DNA from: Nitrospinota bacterium
Lineage (GTDB): Bacteria > Nitrospinota > Nitrospinia > UBA9942
DNA length: 13,229 nucleotides
Direction: 5' to 3'
Assembly: GCA_003489165.1 (NCBI GenBank)
Contig: DNJG01000002.1
Coordinates: 1 to 13,229 of the forward strand
Both the position numbers and the translations under genes were made by a program. The first letter of the stretch is position 1, and every line of letters begins with the position of its first letter. Of the stretch, positions 1 through 5,747 are shown piece after piece. The notes beneath the pieces are model-generated. The model made no database searches, was not told where the DNA came from, and saw only the letters and a program-made list of their open reading frames with translations.

Positions 1-2
1 AT

Positions 3-1088
3 GTGATGGATGAAAATCCGACACAGGAGAGGCTTGCTGAATTTGGCCTTATAAATCCTCAATTGGAAGTTACTTTAAGGGTTGGCAGAGAGCTGACTCC
101 CTATACGCTTATATTTGGCGAGAGGGCGCCGACAAAGGGAGTTGCCTTTGCGATATTGAAAGGGAGCCCGAAGGTCTATCGGGTATTGGCAGATGCAAGG
201 GCAGAGGCAGACCAGAGCTTGTATTATTTTAGGGATAAGACAATATTTAGAACCGAACCTAACATGGTGGATAAAGTAGAAATAGTAAAAGATAATAAAA
301 AGATTAAATGTGAACTTCCGATGGAAGAAAAAGGAAAGTGGGAAATTGTATCACCGGTAAAGGCAAGGGCGGATATGATTAAAATCATAGAAATAGTTTC
401 AAAATTCAAGGATAGTGAGGTAAAGGAGTTCATAGATGAAGAACCAAAAGATTTAAAGGCATACGGGTTGTATCCTGTTAAAACAAAGCTGTCAATCTGG
501 CTGAGCGGAGATGAAACACCTACAGAGACAATATTTATTGGCGATAGGGATAAAAAGAAGAGGGGTTATTTCGCTAAACTGGAGAAGAAGGACAATATAT
601 TCCTCATAGAAGAGAATATGATTGACCTTCTGCCGGAGGATGCAGAGGAATTAAGGGAAAGGAGCATACTTTTCTTTGAGGAAGAGAAGGTAAATAAGAT
701 TGAGGTCAAATATCCTGAAAGGGAAATTATTGTAGCAAAGACCCCTGAATTTGAATGGAAGATCTTGAAGCCGGGAGAATCGGATCCTGAAACAAGTTCA
801 GGACAAGTTTTTGATTTTAATATTGTTAAGGATTTTTTGAAGAATATGAGGGAATTTAAGATAAAAGAGTTTGTATCAGAGGGGCATGAGGGATTAAAGA
901 CATTCGGGCTTGATAAACCTGCCATAAAACTTTTGATATGGGAAGAGGGAAATAAGACACCGCATGAGTTAAATATAGGGAGTATAAGCGGTAAAGGCGA
1001 TGGGATATATGTATGGACAGGTGAGCAGGATAGTGTTGTTCTTATAGATGAGAAGATAAGGGAGGTGGTAAAAGAGAGTTTTATTTAG
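3..1088 (+). CDS. DUF4340 domain-containing protein, 5'-truncated by the window edge
   Basis: The frame is open to the left edge, so the true start lies upstream; GTG at 3 and ATG at 6 are only the first usable codons. The visible 361 residues contain at least three copies of a pattern L-x-x-(F/Y)-G-L followed by an alternating hydrophobic strand and a glycine, at about residues 11-40, 151-180 and 298-325. This repeated arrangement is typical of DUF4340 proteins. Family members usually start with one membrane segment, which would be in the missing part, and often follow ABC-2 transporter and GldG-like genes. That neighbourhood cannot be checked here. The protein is rich in Lys and Glu and has no catalytic motif that I can see. 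The biochemical function of the family is not established. The family assignment is fairly secure; any role in envelope transport is inference. Confidence 0.8.
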   Translation: MMDENPTQERLAEFGLINPQLEVTLRVGRELTPYTLIFGERAPTKGVAFAILKGSPKVYRVLADARAEADQSLYYFRDKTIFRTEPNMVDKVEIVKDNKKIKCELPMEEKGKWEIVSPVKARADMIKIIEIVSKFKDSEVKEFIDEEPKDLKAYGLYPVKTKLSIWLSGDETPTETIFIGDRDKKKRGYFAKLEKKDNIFLIEENMIDLLPEDAEELRERSILFFEEEKVNKIEVKYPEREIIVAKTPEFEWKILKPGESDPETSSGQVFDFNIVKDFLKNMREFKIKEFVSEGHEGLKTFGLDKPAIKLLIWEEGNKTPHELNIGSISGKGDGIYVWTGEQDSVVLIDEKIREVVKESFI

Positions 1089-1193
1089 TATTTCAATGTA
1101 ATTTAAAACCACAGATGGACAGATTTACACAGATAAAAAATCATATAAATTGTGGCTAAAAGTTTCATCAATATGAGACTTTAAGGAGCTAAA
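1089..1193. other. intergenic spacer with a CACAGAT-type short repeat
   Basis: This 105-base spacer holds the repeat at 1108-1134 and a good ribosome-binding site, AAGGAG at 1183-1188, placed 5 bases before the ATG at 1194. I see no convincing promoter with normal spacing and no terminator hairpin, so the downstream gene may be co-transcribed with the DUF4340 gene or have a weak promoter that I cannot define. Confidence 0.5.
1108..1134. repeat. short degenerate direct repeat (CACAGAT units)
   Basis: Three related units follow each other: ACCACAGAT (1108-1116), GGACAGAT (1117-1124) and TTACACAGAT (1125-1134). The leading AAAACCAC resembles the outer edge (AAACCAC) of the longer inverted repeat at 11962-12074, so both may belong to one family of dispersed intergenic repeats. 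That relationship is inference from similarity alone. Confidence 0.55.
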
Positions 1194-1829
1194 ATGGAAA
1201 ATAAAAAAATTTTTAGGGTATTGGCAGTTCTTTTTTTGGCATTAGCATTTTCAGGAATAAACAGCATATCATTTGCCGAGGAGGCAGGCATTGGAGAAAA
1301 GTTTATAGATGCCCTTGAATCAAATAATGAACCAGAGATGAAGGCAATAGTAAAGAACAATAAAGACGAGATACCCGGAGAAGTTAAGGCATTGGTTGAA
1401 TATGGAATGTCGCTTGAGGGAGAACCAGACAAAAGGAAATACTTTTTAAATGTAGCCGGGATTATGGCAACTGTATACGATAACGAATTTAAAGATGACA
1501 GACTGCAAAAATTTGTTATTGCCAATATAGATTCCTTGGGAAAAAAGGTGGAAAAGAAGGCAGAGAAAAAGGGAGTTTCTTCTGATAAGATAAAAGAAGA
1601 GATTGTTAATCTTGGCAAGGGTGATTGGATAGTGACGAATTTCAAGGTTGATAATGTAAATGACATAAAGATAGAGATAGGTTTTAAGGAGACTGGCATT
1701 GCCAAGAATGTCTCCTTTGGGGATAGTAAGAAGGTAAAAGAGATTGTATTAAAACATATACCAAATGCAAAGGGAAAGATTGAGTGGATAAGTGGTGGTA
1801 TGGCAATGAAGGCGGTGCTTCTTGAATAG
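1194..1829 (+). CDS. secreted protein of unknown function
   Basis: The 211-residue product has a clear Sec signal peptide: basic start (ENKK), hydrophobic core at residues 8-27, and a likely cleavage site after SFA near residue 28. The mature part is a soluble, charged protein of about 180 residues with a helical, Lys/Glu-rich first half and a more strand-like second half near residues 145-211. I do not recognise a domain or any catalytic or metal-binding motif. The ATG start is supported by AAGGAG 5 bases upstream. Its stop overlaps the start of the following cytochrome c gene by 8 bases, which suggests co-translation and a shared periplasmic process. No function is assigned. Confidence 0.75.
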   Translation: MENKKIFRVLAVLFLALAFSGINSISFAEEAGIGEKFIDALESNNEPEMKAIVKNNKDEIPGEVKALVEYGMSLEGEPDKRKYFLNVAGIMATVYDNEFKDDRLQKFVIANIDSLGKKVEKKAEKKGVSSDKIKEEIVNLGKGDWIVTNFKVDNVNDIKIEIGFKETGIAKNVSFGDSKKVKEIVLKHIPNAKGKIEWISGGMAMKAVLLE

Positions 1830-2175
1830 GTATAGGTTTATAGTAATATCTTTTGTTTTTATAATTGGGCTAATAACGGTATCCCCTTCTTCTGGTGATA
1901 CATTGCCTGGCGAAGAGTTATTTAACAAGAAATGTAAGCAGTGTCACAAGGTAACAGAGCAACTTTCTATTGGTCCGGGGTTGAAGGATGTGACCAAGAG
2001 AAGGAGTGTTGAATGGATTGAGAAGTGGCTCATAGACCCTAAAAAGGTGCTGGATAGCAACGACCCCATAGCACAGGAACTTAAGAAGAGTTTTAAAAGG
2101 GTTATGCCAAAGATTCCTGAGATGTCCACTGATGAAAACAGGAAAGATATTATTGAATATTTAAAAACTCTTTAA
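1822..2175 (+). CDS. small monohaem c-type cytochrome, exported
   Basis: The 117-residue product has an N-terminal hydrophobic segment (residues 6-20) that acts as signal peptide or membrane anchor. It carries a single haem-binding motif CKQCH at residues 38-42. Met95 in the MP pair is the likely sixth iron ligand, as in class I cytochromes c, so the protein is probably a periplasmic electron carrier of ordinary length for its class. The start is TTG at 1822, inside the end of the preceding gene. An in-frame TGA at 1807-1809 excludes an upstream start, and GAAGG at 1808-1812 serves as ribosome-binding site. The electron donor and acceptor cannot be told from context. The gene converges on the - strand gene ending at 2191 with only 15 bases between, where I see no terminator hairpin. 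Confidence 0.88.
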   Translation: MNRYRFIVISFVFIIGLITVSPSSGDTLPGEELFNKKCKQCHKVTEQLSIGPGLKDVTKRRSVEWIEKWLIDPKKVLDSNDPIAQELKKSFKRVMPKIPEMSTDENRKDIIEYLKTL

Positions 2176-2190
2176 CGCTTCAATCAAATA

Positions 2191-2661
2191 TTATTCTGGA
2201 TTTGCCATTGAAGAAAATTGTTCTGTAGCGGTGGAATTGCTGTCTCTATTCTGCCAGCCGGGGTTTTTTGCTGCAGATACGGTCTGAATCATAGCTACCT
2301 CTATTTGACGATGCTTGGTCATCAGTTCCAGCTTCTTTGACTGAATATCTTTTAGATTTGCCCCTGCTACTTTAACCTGATAAAGATTATGTTCTTTATC
2401 GTAACCTATTATTTTTCCGTTAATACCCTTAATAATATCATCAATTGTAGATTGAGTTGTATCGCCAGTAAATGTAATCATTATTACATCCTTAACAATC
2501 AGAAGGCCTGTCTCCTCATCTTTAATAATGTCTTCAGGAGATGGCAATGCAAAACTTTTTAGTTCTTTGTTGGGGGTCGGTGAGTGAGGCTTAAAAAGAT
2601 AGATAAATAGGGCAATAAATACCAAAATGGTGATACTTGAAATGACGGATATTTTCTTCAT
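2191..2661 (-). CDS. membrane-anchored protein resembling a stand-alone fervidolysin-like prodomain
   Basis: Residues 6-23 form one hydrophobic N-terminal segment after a KK start, giving a signal anchor or an uncleaved signal. Residues about 52-125 fit the pattern of the N-terminal prodomain of secreted subtilases of the fervidolysin type: a strand (VIMITFTG), a helix with a regularly spaced hydrophobic face, then GKIIGYDKEHNLYQVKV and a second helix. In those enzymes the prodomain acts as intramolecular chaperone and inhibitor. Here the protein stops after 156 residues with a polar tail and no protease domain follows, so it is either a free-standing inhibitor-like domain or a remnant. No Shine-Dalgarno sequence precedes the ATG; a hairpin ends 7 bases before it. 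The prodomain call is from pattern only. Confidence 0.62.
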   Translation of the reverse strand: MKKISVISSITILVFIALFIYLFKPHSPTPNKELKSFALPSPEDIIKDEETGLLIVKDVIMITFTGDTTQSTIDDIIKGINGKIIGYDKEHNLYQVKVAGANLKDIQSKKLELMTKHRQIEVAMIQTVSAAKNPGWQNRDSNSTATEQFSSMANPE

Positions 2662-2664
2662 TGC

Positions 2665-2716
2665 GAATAAGATTCTTCAGTCCCTTCATTTTACTCAGGG
2701 CTGAAGAATCTTAATA
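2665..2716 (-). terminator. hairpin between the two - strand genes (terminator or 5'-leader structure)
   Basis: AAGATTCTTCAG at 2669-2680 and CTGAAGAATCTT at 2701-2712 are perfect inverted copies. The stem extends outward by T2668/A2713 and inward by a G-U pair and two G-C pairs, giving about 16 pairs around a 14-base loop. It lies after the SUMF1-like gene and 7 bases before the ATG of the next - strand gene. The run of T after the stem is very short, so it is not a textbook intrinsic terminator. It could instead protect the upstream message or hide the translation start of the downstream gene. Confidence 0.5.
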
Positions 2717-2736
2717 AGGTTTCAATAATCAAACTT

Positions 2737-3369
2737 TTACTTGCTCTTTACACACCTAAAACCGATATATTCATGAACATCATCGGGGATGCTCATAAGT
2801 GTAGAAGTAGTTTTATTCAAATCTGCACCATCAAAATAGGAACCGCCTCTCGTAATCCTGTATTGTTTTTTACTGTCCCATGAATCGGTCCACTCTGATA
2901 CATTGCCAGCCATATCATAAACCCCATAAGGGCTTTTTCCCTTTTCAAATGACCCAACCTTTACAGGTCCATCTTTGGCAGCCTCAACTGAATTAATATT
3001 TTTGCTGTCAAATTTATCTCCCCATGGATAAGTCCTTCCATCAGTCCCTCTTGCAGCTTTCTCCCACTCTTCTGGTTTAGGAATTCTCTTCCCTGCATTT
3101 TTGCAGTATTCCTCAGCATCAAAATAAGAAATCTCAACTACAGGAAAATCCTCTTTGCCGGCAGGAAAAGTATGCTCAGACCTGAATTTCTTATACTGGC
3201 CATTTGTTATTTCGTATTTGTCAATATAGAAATCGCCTAATTCTATCTTTTTCTTATCCTCTCCAAATAAAAATTTGCCGCCTTTAATTAGAATCATGTC
3301 ATCATTGGCATTGGCAATATTTACAAAAATAAGGACAGCTATAACAGCTAAAAAAGAAACAACTTTCAT
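2737..3369 (-). CDS. secreted SUMF1/FGE-sulfatase-fold protein without the catalytic cysteine pair
   Basis: A Sec signal peptide (residues 1-22, cleavage near ANA) is followed by a formylglycine-generating-enzyme (SUMF1) domain over residues 25-208. Family landmarks are the M-I-L-I-x-G-G-x-F start, FYIDKYEITNGQYKKF, EEWEKAARGTDGRTYPWG (residues 100-117), DMAGNVSEWT, RGGSY and the closing IGFRC. In true formylglycine-generating enzymes a Cys pair lies between RGGSY and GFRC. That stretch here has no cysteine, so sulfatase activation is unlikely and a structural, binding or regulatory role is more probable. The domain is short, about 185 residues. A strong site, GGGGAGG, lies about 5 bases before the ATG. 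It shares an 18-residue identical run with the second SUMF1 protein at 4789-5685. Confidence 0.85.
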   Translation of the reverse strand: MKVVSFLAVIAVLIFVNIANANDDMILIKGGKFLFGEDKKKIELGDFYIDKYEITNGQYKKFRSEHTFPAGKEDFPVVEISYFDAEEYCKNAGKRIPKPEEWEKAARGTDGRTYPWGDKFDSKNINSVEAAKDGPVKVGSFEKGKSPYGVYDMAGNVSEWTDSWDSKKQYRITRGGSYFDGADLNKTTSTLMSIPDDVHEYIGFRCVKSK

Positions 3370-3397
3370 ACAAACCTCCCCTTAAGTTTAAATTATG

Positions 3398-3425
3398 TTG
3401 ACTGGTTAAAATTATGATATAATAT
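3398..3425 (+). promoter_or_regulatory. candidate sigma-70-type promoter for the binding-protein operon
   Basis: TTGACT at 3398-3403 is followed after 16 bases by TAATAT at 3420-3425, which overlaps a perfect TATAAT at 3418-3423 (spacing 14 if that hexamer is used). The site lies in the divergent gap between the two SUMF1-related transcription units and about 50 bases upstream of the GTG at 3473. Spacing is ambiguous, so confidence is moderate. I could not define a promoter for the opposite direction. Confidence 0.45.
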
Positions 3426-3472
3426 TTCCAATTAAGTCAGGGTAAAATAATATAACACAAGGGGGTAAAATT

Positions 3473-4789
3473 GTGCAAGGAAATTATAAAAAAATTTTTG
3501 TCCTTTTGCTTGTCGCCATTTTGACCTATTCCGGCTGTAAAAAAGAAGAGGAGAAGAGTGAGATAGATTTAAAGAGAGAGCAGAGGGAAAGGGAGTGGGC
3601 TGCATCTGGAGAGAAGGAGGCTACCCGGGATGATGGAGAGAAGGTGGCATCTGAGGTTGATTTTGAAAACAAAACTGAAGCTCAGATTTCTGCCGAGCCT
3701 CTTAGAAAAATGAAGATAGGCGTATTGGGGGCTGAGACAGGTGAGCTATCTGAATACGGCTTAAAAACACTTAAAGCGGTTCAGCTTGCAGTTGAGGAGG
3801 TAAATGCGGCTGGCGGTATAAAGGGACAGCCTATAGAACTCGTTCATTACGATACAGGCAGCACCATGAATGGTACTCTTAGTGCAGTTGATAGTCTCAT
3901 AGATAAGGAGGAGGTAGCAGCAATTATCGGCAGTGCTACAAATGAGGTTACATTCAGCTCAACTAAGAAATTGAATGACAGGCAGACAATTCTCATTTCT
4001 GCAGGAACAAGGAGGAGGATAGGGGATACAGGTCCCTATATGTTCAGGACTACTCTCTCCGATGATATTGCTGTTGATGAGCTTGTCGATTATTGCATCA
4101 ATAAGCTTGGCATAAAAAAGTTTGCACTATTATCGTCTATGAGCAACGATTATTCAATTACCCTTTCAGCGCTTTTTAAGAGATTTATATTGAATAAAGG
4201 AGGTGAGATAGTAGAAGATTGCTTTCTCTGGTCTGAAACTACTGCATATATCTCTAAAGAGGACTCAAGCATAGAGTTTCAGATAAGCAAGGTAAAATCA
4301 AAATCTCCTGATGCGGTTGTTTATACAGGTGACCCGGTAGAAGGGGTGAAGATAGCAAAAGAGATGAGAAGGCAGGGGATAAAGGTGCCGATGATAGGAG
4401 GAGAGGACCTTTACATTGACAATTTTCTGAAAGAAGGAAAGGATGCTGTTCTTGGAACAATAGTTTATTCAGGTTTCTACGGCAATTCCATTTCGCCGCA
4501 AACTATAAAATTTGTTGATTCTTACAAGAAAAAGACAGGTGAAACCCCTGACAGGATTGCGGCTCTGGGGTATGAGGCATTGATGATGGTGGCTGAGGCA
4601 TTGCAGAAGGCAAAATCCATGAGGCCTACACATATAAGAGATTCGCTGTCAGGCATAAGAGATTTTAAGGGTGTAACCGGGTCAATGAGTTTTACAGATA
4701 ATAGAGAGGCGAAGAAACATGCATATATACTTGAGGTTGAAAAGGAAGGAGAAAAGATTAGGTTTAATTTAATAGGAGGTGAGGGATAA
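3473..4789 (+). CDS. type I periplasmic binding lipoprotein (LivJ/Peripla_BP_6-like)
   Basis: The 438-residue product starts with a lipoprotein signal ending in YSGC, with Cys22 as the lipidation site; Tyr at -3 is atypical. A charged linker at about residues 23-78 follows, and then a type I periplasmic binding domain. That domain begins KIGVLGAETGELSEYG and contains AVEEVNAAGGIKGQPIELV and IIGSATNEVTFSS, the usual ligand-loop region of branched-chain amino acid binding proteins. The GTG start at 3473 is supported by GGGGG at 3461-3465. No LivH, LivM, LivG or LivF genes are beside it. Instead its stop overlaps the ATG of a SUMF1 protein, and a histidine kinase follows, so a ligand-sensing role at the membrane is more likely than transport. 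The ligand is unknown; an amino acid, amide or aromatic compound are all possible. Confidence 0.88.
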   Translation: MQGNYKKIFVLLLVAILTYSGCKKEEEKSEIDLKREQREREWAASGEKEATRDDGEKVASEVDFENKTEAQISAEPLRKMKIGVLGAETGELSEYGLKTLKAVQLAVEEVNAAGGIKGQPIELVHYDTGSTMNGTLSAVDSLIDKEEVAAIIGSATNEVTFSSTKKLNDRQTILISAGTRRRIGDTGPYMFRTTLSDDIAVDELVDYCINKLGIKKFALLSSMSNDYSITLSALFKRFILNKGGEIVEDCFLWSETTAYISKEDSSIEFQISKVKSKSPDAVVYTGDPVEGVKIAKEMRRQGIKVPMIGGEDLYIDNFLKEGKDAVLGTIVYSGFYGNSISPQTIKFVDSYKKKTGETPDRIAALGYEALMMVAEALQKAKSMRPTHIRDSLSGIRDFKGVTGSMSFTDNREAKKHAYILEVEKEGEKIRFNLIGGEG

Positions 4790-5685
4790 TGAAAATTTCA
4801 AATTTAAGAAATTTTTTAATTCTGTCTTCTGTCTTCTGTCTTCTGTCCTCTGTAATTTTTCTGCCATCTGTCTATTCTCACGGCGGGGGGCATGGGGGCG
4901 GAGGAGATAAGCTAAATGATGTAGAAAGCATGGTGTATATACCCGAAGGGGAATTCTTGATGGGGAGTAACGAGGATGAGCTAATGGAAATAAAGAAGCT
5001 ATACGGGAAGAGAGGTGGAATTGAGGGGTATTTATTTGAAAAGGAAAAACCGAAAAGGAGAGTTTTTGTTAAATCCTTCTATATTGATAAATACGAAGTA
5101 ACAAATGCCCAGTATAAAAAATTTATAACTGCTACAGGATATCCTGCCCCGAGCGGATGGGAGAATGGCAAGTATTTGCCGGGAAAGGCTAATAACCCTG
5201 TCCTGTATGTGAGCTGGCATGATGCGAAGGCATATGCAAAGTGGGCAGGGAAAAGGCTCCCAACCGAGGAGGAGTGGGAAAAGGCAGCGAGAGGGACTGA
5301 TGGAAGGACTTATCCATGGGGGAATAAATATGACCCTGTACTTACCAGCACAGCAGAATCTGTCATGGAAAATATTGAGGAAGGGATCTGCAATGTAACG
5401 ACAGGAATTCCTGTCGGTACTGCTAAGGGAGATGTGAGTCCATACGGCGTCCATGATATGGGTGGTAATGTTAGGGAGTGGACAGACAGCTCATTTATAG
5501 CCGGAATGGAAGAAAAGGTGGTAAAGGGAGGCTCATGGGTTGACCTTTCACCTAAGGCGCGAAGTGCAAGCAGGGATGGTGTTGATCCAAATGGGACCAG
5601 CCATATAATAGGGTTCAGGTGTGTAAGGGATTATGAAATGACTGCTGCAAATAGTGTCAGTGACAGTGTCAGAAAGCATAGTTAG
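4789..5685 (+). CDS. secreted SUMF1/FGE-sulfatase-fold protein with a repeat-built signal peptide
   Basis: The 298-residue product has a signal peptide (residues 1-30, cleavage near VYS), a His/Gly-rich stretch HGGGHGGGG (31-39), and a SUMF1/FGE-type domain at 48-282. Landmarks are FYIDKYEVTNAQYKKF, VSWHDAKAYAKWAGKRLP, EEWEKAARGTDGRTYPWG (161-178), DMGGNVREWT, KGGSW and IGFRC. The catalytic Cys pair of genuine formylglycine-generating enzymes is absent between KGGSW and GFRC. The ATG overlaps the previous stop (TAATG), with a strong AGGAGGT at 4774-4780, so translation is coupled to the binding lipoprotein and the two products may act together in the periplasm. The hydrophobic core of the signal peptide is encoded by a CTGTCTT tandem array. 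The C-terminal tail (about 15 residues) is partly encoded by another short repeat. Confidence 0.88.
   Translation: MKISNLRNFLILSSVFCLLSSVIFLPSVYSHGGGHGGGGDKLNDVESMVYIPEGEFLMGSNEDELMEIKKLYGKRGGIEGYLFEKEKPKRRVFVKSFYIDKYEVTNAQYKKFITATGYPAPSGWENGKYLPGKANNPVLYVSWHDAKAYAKWAGKRLPTEEEWEKAARGTDGRTYPWGNKYDPVLTSTAESVMENIEEGICNVTTGIPVGTAKGDVSPYGVHDMGGNVREWTDSSFIAGMEEKVVKGGSWVDLSPKARSASRDGVDPNGTSHIIGFRCVRDYEMTAANSVSDSVRKHS
4822..4856 (+). repeat. CTGTCTT heptamer array inside a signal-peptide coding region
   Basis: Three perfect CTGTCTT units (4822-4842) are followed by CTGTCCT (4843-4849) and a degenerate CTGTAAT (4850-4856). The array encodes L-S-S-V-F-C-L-L-S-S-V, residues 12-22 of the SUMF1-like protein, which is its signal-peptide core. 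Because the unit is 7 bases, only changes of three units at a time keep the frame. Confidence 0.9.
5653..5672 (+). repeat. short direct repeat in the C-terminal tail codons
   Basis: AGTGTCAG at 5653-5660 is repeated at 5665-5672 with TGAC between, a 12-base period. It encodes the SVSDSV part of the tail after the SUMF1 domain and lies just before the stop codon. It resembles the other low-complexity tracts in this window. Confidence 0.6.
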
Positions 5686-5747
5686 TAACCAGCAATAGGG
5701 AATTTAATATGAGACTAACAGATGGCAATGACACCAATCGCTGAATT

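Noticed and set aside
566..925. 119-codon - strand ORF opposite the DUF4340 gene
   Set aside because: It is a shadow of the repeat-containing DUF4340 frame, with no start signal or recognisable motif.
1181..1705. 174-codon - strand ORF opposite the secreted-protein gene
   Set aside because: The + strand frame has a signal peptide, a ribosome-binding site and overlap with the cytochrome gene; the antisense product is Ser/Phe/Leu-rich, typical of a shadow.
3473..4789. A complete branched-chain amino acid ABC transporter locus
   Set aside because: Only the binding protein is present; no permease or ATPase genes flank it in the window.
5032..5454. 140-codon - strand ORF opposite the SUMF1-like gene
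   Set aside because: The + frame contains the SUMF1 landmarks; the antisense frame has none.
2737..5685. Sulfatase-activating formylglycine-generating enzymes
   Set aside because: Both SUMF1-fold proteins lack the catalytic cysteine pair between the (R/K)GGS(Y/W) and GFRC motifs, and no sulfatase gene is present.
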